Origin: Arcicella rosea
GTDB taxonomy: Bacteria; Bacteroidota; Bacteroidia; Cytophagales; Spirosomataceae
NCBI RefSeq assembly: GCF_014204325.1
Contig: NZ_JACHKT010000044.1
Coordinates: 1 to 36,607 of the forward strand
Length of the DNA stretch: 36,607 nt
Reading direction: 5' to 3'
In this document: one piece after another, positions 17,401 through 24,776 of the stretch
Layout: each line of letters opens with the position of its first letter
Numbering within the stretch: the first letter of the stretch is position 1
Made by a program: the position numbers and the translations under genes
The notes under the pieces: generated by a model
Told to the model about the DNA's origin: nothing
Database searches by the model: none
Seen by the model: only the letters and a program-made list of their open reading frames with translations

Positions 17401-17861
17401 TCTCATCTAAAGATGATTATAAAAGTGGACAAGTAAAATATCAAATAAAGGGTTTGACAGCTGGTGAACATCAATTAAAATTAAAAGTTTGGGATACAAG
17501 TAATAATTCAAACGAAGCTTCGTTACGATTCAGTGTCAATACGGAAAGCCAAAATCGATTAAAAAATGTTTTTAGTTTTCCGAATCCTGCAAAAGAAAAA
17601 GCTACTTTCAGTTTTGAGCATAATCAAGAAGGAGATGATTTTAATGTAGTTATCGAAATTTTTGATACTTTCGGGCATTTAATTAAACAAATAGACCAGA
17701 ATGCTTACCGAGTAAGCTCACCATTTAATAAAATTTCATGGAATATTGTAGAAGATTCTGTCTCAAATGTAACTGGTAATTACTTTTATCGTATTTTTGT
17801 AAAGTCACTAACAACTGGCTATCAAGCCAATGGAAGTGGCAAGATTATTTTGCTTAAATAA
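14445..17861 (+). CDS. porU: Type IX secretion system C-terminal signal peptidase (sortase) PorU
   Basis: PorU is the cell-surface C25-family cysteine protease that removes the C-terminal signal from T9SS cargo and joins the cargo to anionic lipopolysaccharide, working with PorV, PorQ and PorZ. This 1138-residue protein has a signal peptide at 1-20 ending SYAQ. The catalytic dyad is visible as H652 in NYNGHGAETG and C686 in LTATCQFGRF, 34 residues apart, close to the gingipain spacing. The C-terminal segment (about 1055-1138, opening FSFPNPAKEKATF) looks like a T9SS sorting domain, which PorU is known to carry. The start is TTG at 14445; it is accepted because the KKSFLYIILLF signal peptide begins right there. 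porV follows directly. Confidence 0.93.
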   Translation: MKKSFLYIILLFIISFNSYAQNNAVLAKGNWIKIGVNANGVYRLDATFLQKNGFDLATINPQNIKIFGNGGGMLPQSNAENRPADLTENSIYIEGEIDGKFESQDFILFYGQSPHKTIYNSSPNSFKHQFNIYADTTFYFLTLSETKGLRIQEQPSIEATKNIFTYDDYVFHEIDKKNILAQAPFAGSGREWFGEEFSGTNEQIFTFNLPGITANSSVNITCSAVAVAYGQTDFVLRANEQNLGRLAISAIGSDRYDYKGAIASKIFTINGSNFTNINDLKIGLTYDKKTLNLGSGYLNFLGVQSQRTLKLYNQQTVFRSLESLNYPSVNYVIEKPSTTFKIWDITNPLQPFSQAFLQQSQTLSFGANSKIVKEYIIFNTTDFLNPVSSQKISNQNLHNVEVPDLVIVAAKILTNQVERLADFRRQHDKLSVLVVSPEEIYNEYASGKQDISAIRDFMRNLYQRNPNKIKYLLLFGDASYDYKKRLNVINDETKAILIPTYESRESLHPIFSHSSDDYFGFLEDNEGEWIENQAGNNTLEIGIGRLPVKNLEEAKQIVDKLINYGTNKNTIGQWRNKVAFVADDGDGNIHQQDAEAFASMVNSFYPAYQTNKIYLDAFPLVSLPEGQRSPAANTALNQAFQQGSLIINYNGHGAETGLTDEQILTLKDVESWTNFNNMPLMLTATCQFGRFDDPNQISGAELSILNPNGGAIALLTTTRPVYQNTNFFINQAFYESVFTAKNGEMPRLGDVMIYTKNNSFQGVLNRNFSLLGDPSMKLAYPQYEAVVLKVNGKATALADTIKAQSKVTIEGEIRQLATETKVNSFTGKAIITVYDKEKSILTKGNKGAKFNYQDFTNILFKGEVSVLNGSFTSTFRIPKDINYQLGEGKIYIYAQTNDGLSDALGALNPLIGGADNSLVLDNIPPKVSLYLNDETFVNGGVTSDNPIFIANISDENGINIASEGLGHELLLTIDDTLNIAVNQYFISSKDDYKSGQVKYQIKGLTAGEHQLKLKVWDTSNNSNEASLRFSVNTESQNRLKNVFSFPNPAKEKATFSFEHNQEGDDFNVVIEIFDTFGHLIKQIDQNAYRVSSPFNKISWNIVEDSVSNVTGNYFYRIFVKSLTTGYQANGSGKIILLK

Positions 17862-17887
17862 TTCCAGCAAAGAATATTTGGATAAAT

Positions 17888-17918
17888 TTTGTAAAAAAAG
17901 GTTTATTGACTACTTTTG
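17888..17918 (+). promoter_or_regulatory. Promoter of porV
   Basis: TTTG (17888-17891), exactly 19 bp, then TACTTTTG (17911-17918): a textbook Bacteroidota TTTG-N19-TAnnTTTG promoter. The predicted start near 17925 gives about 30 nt of leader before the ATG at 17956. porV can therefore be made independently of porU. Confidence 0.75.
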
Positions 17919-17955
17919 ATATGCCTCGTTCCAAGAAACTTTAACCTTAAAGACA

Positions 17956-19116
17956 ATGATTAAAAAAATTACCAGCGCTCTAAGAGTGTCTCTGTTGTTT
18001 GGATTAACAGTGCCCGCTGTGAACGTCTTTGCTCAAACTACTCGTACACCATCACCAGTTATCCAATCTTTAATAATTACTCCTGATGCTCGTTCGGCTG
18101 CAATGGGTGATGCGGGTGTTGCACTTTCGCCTGGAGATGGCGATGCTAACAGCATTTTTTGGAATCCAGGAAAAATTCCTTTCTCTGGTAAAGATATGGC
18201 TGTTTCTGTATCTTATGCTCCGTGGTTGCGTCAGCTAGTTGATGATATGGGACTATTGAATGCTAGTTTCTACAAAAAAATTCAAACTAATCAAGCTATT
18301 GGACTATCAGTTCATTATTTTGACCAAGGAGAATTTCAAGCCACTAATAGTACAGGACAATCTTTAGGAAATTTTAATTCTAAAGAATATTCGATTTCAC
18401 TTTCTTATTCTCGTAAACTTTCTGAGAAATTAGGGCTAGGAGTAAATGTAAAATACATTAATTCTGCATTATCGCCACTTACATCAGGAGTGGCTGGTAC
18501 AGTTCAAGTTCAAACAGAATCAACAGTTGGTGCAGATATTGGTTTGTTTCATACTTCAAAAAGAGATAAACCTTGGAACTATAATTGGGGTGTAATGATT
18601 CAAAACATTTCTGGTCGTGTTTCTTATGGCTTGAATGAATCAAACTTTATTCCAACTAATTTTAAAGCTGGTTTTGCGGCAACTAATACAATTGATCAGC
18701 ATAACAAATTAACATTAACAGCTGATATTAATAAGTTAATGGTACCAACACCGAAAGTAGTGAATGGTAAATTAGAACAACCATCAACAGCTATTGGTGG
18801 AATTTTAGGCTCATTTGGAGATGCTCCAGATGGCTTTAGCGAAGAATTAAAAGAAATCAATGTTTCTTTAGGAGCAGAATATTTATACAATGATTTGTTT
18901 GCTTTAAGAGGCGGCTATTTCTTTGAAGATGCTAGTAAAGGTGGACGCAAGTATTTTACAGCAGGTTTTGGAGTTAAATTAGAAAAGAAATTTGGTTTAG
19001 ATTTCGCTTACTTAATTCCTGTAGCAAGTGGAAATGCTTTAGCACAAACGCTTAGATTGAGTTTACATGCAAATTTTAATGCAGCACCTAAAGTAGCTAA
19101 AACTACTACAAACTAG
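17956..19116 (+). CDS. porV: Type IX secretion outer-membrane channel-shuttle protein PorV
   Basis: PorV (also called LptO) is an outer-membrane beta-barrel of the FadL type that takes T9SS cargo from the Sov translocon and presents it to PorU. This 386-residue protein has a signal peptide (about 1-26, ending VFAQ). After it comes the conserved PorV opening LIITPDARSAAMGDAGVALS, near residues 39-58. Many alternating hydrophobic beta-strand stretches follow. The length matches the family. It follows porU by 94 bp with its own promoter and ends in a strong terminator. The pairing with porU makes the assignment firm. Confidence 0.94.
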   Translation: MIKKITSALRVSLLFGLTVPAVNVFAQTTRTPSPVIQSLIITPDARSAAMGDAGVALSPGDGDANSIFWNPGKIPFSGKDMAVSVSYAPWLRQLVDDMGLLNASFYKKIQTNQAIGLSVHYFDQGEFQATNSTGQSLGNFNSKEYSISLSYSRKLSEKLGLGVNVKYINSALSPLTSGVAGTVQVQTESTVGADIGLFHTSKRDKPWNYNWGVMIQNISGRVSYGLNESNFIPTNFKAGFAATNTIDQHNKLTLTADINKLMVPTPKVVNGKLEQPSTAIGGILGSFGDAPDGFSEELKEINVSLGAEYLYNDLFALRGGYFFEDASKGGRKYFTAGFGVKLEKKFGLDFAYLIPVASGNALAQTLRLSLHANFNAAPKVAKTTTN

Positions 19117-19150
19117 GTTTTGTAGCATTTAAAAATATTTTACAACAGTG

Positions 19151-19183
19151 AAATGACATCTCAAACGAGATGTCATTTTTTTT
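19151..19183 (+). terminator. Intrinsic terminator after porV
   Basis: Perfect 12-bp stem AAATGACATCTC (19151-19162) with GAGATGTCATTT (19167-19178), a 4-nt loop AAAC and a T-run from 19176 to 19183. It lies 34 bp past the porV stop. Confidence 0.92.
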
Positions 19184-19238
19184 AGATTATAACATCTGGT
19201 ATCATCCAAATCCAGCAATCATATAGCATTTATAAGTA

Positions 19239-20522
19239 ATGATTTTAGACAGAGTAAAAAGTCCAGCATTTCAGACGATTAAACAAGTATCTATTCCCAA
19301 GATAGAAAGTATAATGCTATCCAATGGCATTCCTGTTCATTATATCAGTATTGGTGAGCAGCCTGTTGTTAAATTAGAAATCAGTTTTGATGCAGGTAAT
19401 TGGTATGAAAAACAAAATGGGGTGTCATTATTTGTGGCTAAAATGCTTGGAGAAGGAACAAAGAAATATTCTTCTTCACAAATAAGTGCTTTTTTTGACC
19501 AATATGGTGCATTTATTGAATTTGGTCATGGACTAGACAGGGCCAATATTACTGTTTATGGTTTGACAAAATATTTGCCAACGCTTTTGCCTATGGTAAA
19601 AGAGATTTTAGAAAATGCCGTTTTTCCAGAAGACGAATTAGAGAAATTCAAGAAAATACAATTACAGACGCTCGAAGTAAATGCAGGAAAAACATCTTTC
19701 ATCGCTAATAAAGTATTTAGAAAAAAAGTATTTGGGGACAATCATTCTTATGGAAATTCTTTGGATGAAGAAGCTATTCAAGCGATTAACCGTGATACTT
19801 TATTAGATTTTTATCAAAGTTTCTGGTTAGGAAAGAAACCTAGAATTTTTCTTTCTGGAAAAATTACCGAAAGTGAAGTTAATCTGCTAGAAGATTTTTT
19901 TGGAAAAAATGATGTTCAGTCAATTGTGAAAGATATTTCGCTTAATAAAGACGAATATAACCTGATTGAAAAATCTGTACTTATCGAGAAAGAAGATTCT
20001 ATCCAATCGTCGATTAGAATGGGAAAACAGATGATGACTCGCAAACATCCTGATTACTTCAAAATGCTAGTTTTAAATGAGACATTAGGTGGTTATTTTG
20101 GTTCAAGATTGATGAGTAATATTCGTGAGGAAAAAGGTCTTACTTATGGCATTTCGTCTAATATCGCTCCTTTTTCAAAGGCTGGCTACTTTGTGATTGG
20201 TACTGATGTTAAAAGAGAAAATACTCAACAAACAATTGACGAGATTTATAAAGAAATCAATATTCTTCAAAGAGAATTAATTAAAGATGGTGAATTAGAA
20301 GTAGTTAAGAATTATATGATTGGATCTTTTGCAGGATCGTTAAATACTCCTTTTGATATTTTAGATCGTTATAAAGTGATTTTATCAGAAGAGCTTTCTT
20401 TAGATTTTTATGATTGCTATATCCAAAATATTCAAGCAATTACCGCTGAAATGGTTTTAGAAGTGGCGAATCAACATTTAGCGATAGATTCATTGGTTGA
20501 AATCGTTGTAGGCGGAAAATAA
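19239..20522 (+). CDS. M16-family peptidase homologue lacking the zinc-binding motif
   Basis: This 427-residue protein has the two-domain fold of M16B peptidases (insulinase/mitochondrial-processing-peptidase type): an N-terminal domain to about 200 and a C-terminal domain with NIREEKGLTYGISSN, which carries the conserved R and Y. The N-terminal HxxEH zinc site, expected in the stretch GVSLFVAKMLGEGT, is replaced: the positions of H, E and H read L64, A67 and K68. It should be unable to bind zinc or cleave peptides by itself. In bacterial M16B heterodimers one subunit supplies the zinc site and the other the R/Y pair, so this looks like the R/Y partner. No active partner is in the window. No signal peptide is evident. 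Confidence 0.88.
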   Translation: MILDRVKSPAFQTIKQVSIPKIESIMLSNGIPVHYISIGEQPVVKLEISFDAGNWYEKQNGVSLFVAKMLGEGTKKYSSSQISAFFDQYGAFIEFGHGLDRANITVYGLTKYLPTLLPMVKEILENAVFPEDELEKFKKIQLQTLEVNAGKTSFIANKVFRKKVFGDNHSYGNSLDEEAIQAINRDTLLDFYQSFWLGKKPRIFLSGKITESEVNLLEDFFGKNDVQSIVKDISLNKDEYNLIEKSVLIEKEDSIQSSIRMGKQMMTRKHPDYFKMLVLNETLGGYFGSRLMSNIREEKGLTYGISSNIAPFSKAGYFVIGTDVKRENTQQTIDEIYKEINILQRELIKDGELEVVKNYMIGSFAGSLNTPFDILDRYKVILSEELSLDFYDCYIQNIQAITAEMVLEVANQHLAIDSLVEIVVGGK

Positions 20523-20592
20523 TTCATTTTTTGATTTTTTATTTAGGATTTTTTCGCTAAATTATAGCATTATAACAAAATGAAAATCGACT

Positions 20593-21030
20593 ATGAAAAG
20601 GGTATCTAATCTTATTTATCACAAAGGAAATACTGTTACCGTTATTGATGCTTCAAAAACTGTTTATGAAGCACTTGAGATTATGTCTCAGAAAAATATT
20701 GGTGCACTTGTCGTGTACAATCAAGATGATTTTGTTGGAATACTAACCGAGCGAGATTATGCCCAGAAGGTAATCGTAAAAGGGAAGCATTCAAATGATA
20801 CGCTGGTTTCTGAAATCATGGAATCTGAATATCCATCAGTGAAATTTGAAGATTCTATTGAAACTTGTATGGAAATTATGTCGGCCAAACATATTCGTTA
20901 TTTACCTGTAATTGCCGATAAGCACGTTGTAGGAATTGTTTCGATGGGCGATGTAGTTCGTTATATTATTGAAGACCAAAAAGCCACCATTAGCCATTTA
21001 CAGAATTTTATATCAGGGGGTGGGATGTGA
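20593..21030 (+). CDS. CBS-domain pair protein
   Basis: This 145-residue protein consists of two CBS domains (about residues 15-70 and 78-135) and nothing else. The repeated ILTERDYAQKVI and GIVSMGDVVRYI patterns are the usual domain ends. CBS pairs bind adenine nucleotides such as AMP, ATP or SAM and act as energy or ligand sensors for partner proteins. Which partner applies here is unknown. It lies 70 bp after the M16 homologue and could be co-transcribed, and is convergent with the PfkB gene across a long hairpin. Confidence 0.93.
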   Translation: MKRVSNLIYHKGNTVTVIDASKTVYEALEIMSQKNIGALVVYNQDDFVGILTERDYAQKVIVKGKHSNDTLVSEIMESEYPSVKFEDSIETCMEIMSAKHIRYLPVIADKHVVGIVSMGDVVRYIIEDQKATISHLQNFISGGGM

Positions 21031-21033
21031 AAA

Positions 21034-21072
21034 TTTCGGATTACTAGATTTTCCGAATCTAGTAATCCGAAA
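21034..21072. terminator. 17-bp perfect hairpin between convergent genes
   Basis: TTTCGGATTACTAGATT (21034-21050) is fully complementary to 21056-21072, with a 5-nt loop TTCCG. It sits between the stops of the CBS and PfkB genes. A T-run follows only when read on the minus strand (TTTTCAC), so it probably terminates pfkB and may serve both directions. Confidence 0.75.
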
Positions 21073-21075
21073 AGA

Positions 21076-21990
21076 TTAAATATCGAATCCTGCTAAATCT
21101 TTGAATTCATTGATTCGTGCAGTAAGTTCTTCGTCACTTAAATCGACAATACGTTCCGTTCCAAATTTCTCTACACAGAAAGAAGCCATTGCCGAACCAT
21201 GAACGATAGCTCTTTTCATATTTTCAAAGCTGATGTCGTCTGTTTTAGCTAAGTAACCAATAAAACCACCTACAAAAGTATCGCCAGCACCAGTTGGGTC
21301 AAAAACTTCTTCCAAAACCAACGCAGGACAAAAGAATAATTTATCTCCTTGGAAAAGTAAAGCTCCGTGTTCACCTTTTTTAATGATTAATGTTTTTGGT
21401 CCCATTGCCATAATCGTTTTGGCAGCAGTTCTAAGCGAATAATCACCAGAAAGTTGACGAGCTTCTTCATCATTAATACAAAGTACATCAATCATTGTAA
21501 GTACTTTTTTCAAATCATCCATTGCAATGTCCATCCAAAAATTCATGGTATCCATTACAACTAATTTTGGACGTTTTGCTAAACGTTCAATTACTGTAAT
21601 TTGCACTGCTGGTGTTAAATTCCCTAACATCAAGTATTCACAGTCTTGGTATTCGTTTGGAATGATTGGGTCAAAAGTGGCTAAAACATTCAATTCAGTC
21701 ACTAAAGTATCACGAGAATTCATATTGTTGTGATAGCGACCAGACCAAAAGAAAGATTTTTCTCCTTTTTTAATTTGTAAACCGTTTGTATTAATTCCTT
21801 TATTTTCAAGAAGTTGTATGTATTCTTGTGGGAAATCTTCACCGACCACCGCTACAAGGTTTACAGGTATTTTGAAGTAAGAGGCAGACAAAGAAATATA
21901 TGTTCCTGCACCACCGATGATTTTGTCTGTTTTGCCGTAGGGTGTTTCGAGGGCGTCAAAAGCTACCGAACCAATTGCTAATAAACTCAT
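21076..21990 (-). CDS. PfkB-family carbohydrate (ribokinase-like) kinase
   Basis: This 304-residue kinase has the PfkB fold. The C-terminal signature is DPTGAGDTFVGGF with catalytic D237 in GAGD (234-237), and the N-terminal substrate region has IIGGAGTYISLSASYF. The family phosphorylates sugars or nucleosides with ATP in the cytoplasm. I cannot tell ribokinase, fructokinase, adenosine kinase or another specificity from sequence, so no symbol is given. It stands alone on the minus strand with a shared hairpin downstream. The start ATG at 21990 follows the usual MSLLAIGSVAFD opening. Confidence 0.92.
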   Translation of the reverse strand: MSLLAIGSVAFDALETPYGKTDKIIGGAGTYISLSASYFKIPVNLVAVVGEDFPQEYIQLLENKGINTNGLQIKKGEKSFFWSGRYHNNMNSRDTLVTELNVLATFDPIIPNEYQDCEYLMLGNLTPAVQITVIERLAKRPKLVVMDTMNFWMDIAMDDLKKVLTMIDVLCINDEEARQLSGDYSLRTAAKTIMAMGPKTLIIKKGEHGALLFQGDKLFFCPALVLEEVFDPTGAGDTFVGGFIGYLAKTDDISFENMKRAIVHGSAMASFCVEKFGTERIVDLSDEELTARINEFKDLAGFDI

Positions 21991-22019
21991 TTAGAATATT
22001 TTAGAATATTGAAATAATC

Positions 22020-22172
22020 ATGCAATTTACAGATTTTTCATGTGCGAATGCAGGGCTTGTTTATAAAATTGACTCAGAAGTAGAAAAACATCAAGAAATG
22101 CTTTTGAATATTTTGTGTAAAACTGCTAAAATCTTGTATCTTGAGGAAAACGACCGAAGGATATTACTGTGA
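22020..22172 (+). CDS. Possible small hypothetical protein (50 residues)
   Basis: An ATG-to-TGA frame of 50 codons starting 30 bp from the PfkB start. The sequence opens MQFTDFSCANAGLVYKIDSE and has a charged helix-like middle; it has no signal peptide or known motif. Composition is ordinary for a protein here, but length alone does not prove coding, and no promoter or other support is visible. It could also be a decayed gene end. Confidence 0.2.
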   Translation: MQFTDFSCANAGLVYKIDSEVEKHQEMLLNILCKTAKILYLEENDRRILL

Positions 22173-22243
22173 TTACAATTTTTAAAAATACTTGACGTTC
22201 TCTGAAACAAGAATATGGTGAAGGATTGGCTAAAATGCAGGTC

Positions 22244-22277
22244 TTTGCAGGAATTCAATATTAAATTTTTAAATTTG
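22244..22277 (+). promoter_or_regulatory. Candidate PBP1A promoter
   Basis: TTTG (22244-22247) and TAAATTTG (22270-22277) are good boxes, but the 22-bp spacing is longer than the usual 19. If used, it gives a leader of about 100 nt that includes the CAACAACA...TGTTGTTG inverted repeat. Confidence 0.4.
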
Positions 22278-22385
22278 TAAGATAGTTCATTCATAAACAA
22301 CAACATTCGCTGTTTTGAAGAGCTTTCACTCTAGTGTTGTTGCTTTAATACAGTCCTCCTTAATAATCCTTATTGAAAATTACTC

Positions 22386-24713
22386 ATGATTCAACTTCAA
22401 GCTGGCAAATACAAACAAGTAATTTCTCGACTTTGGAAACTGTCGATTATTGGTTTTGTTACATTTATATTATATATTGTTGCCGTTCAATATAATTTCT
22501 TGTGGCTTTTCGGCGGAATGCCAAGTTTGCAAGAACTAGAAAATCCTAAAAGCCAAATTGCTTCTGTGTTGATTTCGGAAGATGGCGTAGATTTAGAAAA
22601 ATACTTCCGTGAAAACCGTTCTCCCGTAGAATACGAAGAACTCTCTCCCAATATTATTAATGCACTTGTCTCAACTGAGGATGCTCGTTTTACACAGCAC
22701 TCAGGAATTGATTTAAGAAGTATTTTCAGAGTAATTACTCATTTCGGACAAGCAGGTGGAGGAAGTACACTTTCGCAACAATTAGCCAAAAATCTTTTTG
22801 ATACTCGTAGGTTAGACCCAACAGAAGATGGACCAAGCTATAAAGGTTTATTAGCTAAAATTCCTTTGGTAAGAACCGTTATTGCAAAAACAAAAGAATG
22901 GATTTTGGCAATTCGTTTGGAAAGTCGTTATACCAAACAAGAAATCCTAAAGATGTACTTGAACGAAGTAGAATTTGGAAATAATGCTTATGGAATTAGA
23001 GTTGCCTGTAAAACTTATTTTGGAAAAAATGTGGGCAATGTAAGTGTAAAAGAAGCCGCTACTTTGGTAGGAATGTTACAGAATCCATCAATGTATGATC
23101 CACGTCGTCATCCAGAAAAATGTACGATTAGAAGAAATGTAGTACTTAGCCAGATGAATAAGTACGAGCATTTATCTGAAGAAGAAATGCTGGCTTTGCA
23201 AGAAGAATCACTAGGTCTAAAGTTCAAGGTTGAAAATCAAAATACTGGACAAGCACCTTATTTGCGTGAAGCCGTGAAAAGACAATTGCAAGAAATTATT
23301 GCAGATTTGAATTCAACTAGAGATGAAGGAGATAAATTGAATTTATACACCAGTGGGTTGAAAATTTATACAACCATTGATTCAAGAATGCAGGCTTATG
23401 CTCAATTGTCTTTAGATGAACACATGCGAAACCAGCAGAAGCTATTTTATGCACATTGGAAAGGACGAAATCCTTGGGTAAATGAAAAAATGCAAGAAAT
23501 AAAAGGCTTTTTGAAAGATGCCATGAAACGTACTCAACGTTACAAAGCCTTGATGGAAGAATTTGATGGAGATGAAGAAGCAGTTTGGAAGGTATTAAAA
23601 ACACCTGTAAAGATGACGGTATTTTCTTGGCAAGGTGATAGAGATACAACTTTATCTCCGCTTGATTCGATGAGTTATTATAAAAGAATTTTGAATTGTG
23701 GCTTTATGGCGATGAATCCGAACGACGGGCATATTAAAGCTTGGGTAGGAGGAATCAATTTTAAATATTTCAAATTTGATCACGTAAAACAAAGCAAGCG
23801 TCAGCCAGGCTCTACTTTTAAGCCTTTTGTTTATGCAACTGCACTCGAAAACGATGTTGTAAATTTATGTGGAAACGTAGTGGATGAACCTGTAACTTTT
23901 GGACCTGAAGATGGTATAGATAGAACATGGACACCACAAAACTCAACGGGTAGTTATTCTTATGCTTCAATGTCGCTTCGTCATGCTATGGGGCTTTCAA
24001 TCAACTCTGTTTCTGCGGGTTTAATGAAATTATTAGGGCCTAAAAAAGTAGCTGAATTTGCCAATAGAGTAGGGATTCAGAGTACTTTAATGGAAGTTCC
24101 TGCACTGTGTTTGGGGGCGAGCGAAGTATCAGTTTATGAACAAGTAGCAGCTTACAGTACTTTCATCAACCAAGGTTATAGAATTGAACCAATCATGATT
24201 CTTAGAATTGAAGATAAAAATGGTAATGAATTAAGACGTTTTGAAACCACAACCAAACAAGTAATCAGTGCTGACTTAGCCTATAAAATGACCTATATGT
24301 TAAAAGGTGCGGTGCAAGAATCAGGAGGAACTGCTCAAGGTTTAAATCGTTACAACTGTGCGCAAGGGAATGATATTGGTGCTAAAACGGGTACTACTTC
24401 AAATTATTCAGATGGTTGGTTTATGGGTGTGACACAGAATTTAGTTGCTGGTGTTTGGGTTGGCGGTGACGATAGAAGTATTCACTTTAGAAGTTTGGCT
24501 TTGGGACAAGGTGCAAAAATGGCAATGCCAGCTTATGCCAATTTTATGGATAAAGTATATGCAGATAAATCTTTGGCAATTGCTGGTTTCAAAAAAGAAC
24601 CTTTCAAAAAGCCAGATGGTGTAGATTTGGGCTGTAATACTTATACTGTAGATTCAACCCAAGTACAAATTCCAACTGATAAGCCCAAAGAGGAGGAAGG
24701 TTTCTTGAAGTAA
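22386..24713 (+). CDS. Class A penicillin-binding protein 1A (bifunctional peptidoglycan synthase)
   Basis: PBP1A polymerises lipid II glycan strands and cross-links them in the periplasm, anchored in the inner membrane. This 775-residue protein has one N-terminal membrane segment (about 20-40). Next comes a GT51 glycosyltransferase domain with catalytic E98 in STEDARF and the GGGSTLSQQLAKNLF block. The C-terminal transpeptidase domain has S476-T-F-K, S538-I-N and K667-T-G-T. All catalytic motifs are intact. The C-terminal tail is short and charged. It is followed after 63 bp by a GntR-type regulator on the same strand. mrcA or ponA would be suitable symbols in other groups, but I leave it blank. 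Confidence 0.96.
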   Translation: MIQLQAGKYKQVISRLWKLSIIGFVTFILYIVAVQYNFLWLFGGMPSLQELENPKSQIASVLISEDGVDLEKYFRENRSPVEYEELSPNIINALVSTEDARFTQHSGIDLRSIFRVITHFGQAGGGSTLSQQLAKNLFDTRRLDPTEDGPSYKGLLAKIPLVRTVIAKTKEWILAIRLESRYTKQEILKMYLNEVEFGNNAYGIRVACKTYFGKNVGNVSVKEAATLVGMLQNPSMYDPRRHPEKCTIRRNVVLSQMNKYEHLSEEEMLALQEESLGLKFKVENQNTGQAPYLREAVKRQLQEIIADLNSTRDEGDKLNLYTSGLKIYTTIDSRMQAYAQLSLDEHMRNQQKLFYAHWKGRNPWVNEKMQEIKGFLKDAMKRTQRYKALMEEFDGDEEAVWKVLKTPVKMTVFSWQGDRDTTLSPLDSMSYYKRILNCGFMAMNPNDGHIKAWVGGINFKYFKFDHVKQSKRQPGSTFKPFVYATALENDVVNLCGNVVDEPVTFGPEDGIDRTWTPQNSTGSYSYASMSLRHAMGLSINSVSAGLMKLLGPKKVAEFANRVGIQSTLMEVPALCLGASEVSVYEQVAAYSTFINQGYRIEPIMILRIEDKNGNELRRFETTTKQVISADLAYKMTYMLKGAVQESGGTAQGLNRYNCAQGNDIGAKTGTTSNYSDGWFMGVTQNLVAGVWVGGDDRSIHFRSLALGQGAKMAMPAYANFMDKVYADKSLAIAGFKKEPFKKPDGVDLGCNTYTVDSTQVQIPTDKPKEEEGFLK

Positions 24714-24776
24714 AGTTTTTGATTTTTATTCAAAGCAAGTTTAAACTGGGCAGCTAGTTGGTGATTAAATCTAACC

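Larger units (their letters stand above)
21991..22385. other. Intergenic region between the divergent PfkB and PBP1A genes
   Basis: 395 bp without a convincing gene. It contains a 50-codon open frame at 22020-22172 (+), described separately, a possible promoter at 22244-22277 and an 8-bp inverted repeat (CAACAACA at 22298-22305, TGTTGTTG at 22335-22342). The minus-strand open frame at 22091-22306 encodes low-complexity sequence and I do not accept it. Confidence 0.6.

Noticed and set aside
22091-22306. Minus-strand open frame between the PfkB kinase and PBP1A genes
   Set aside because: Composition is dominated by Phe, Leu, Ser, Lys and Asn as expected from AT-rich non-coding DNA; no motif or supporting signal.
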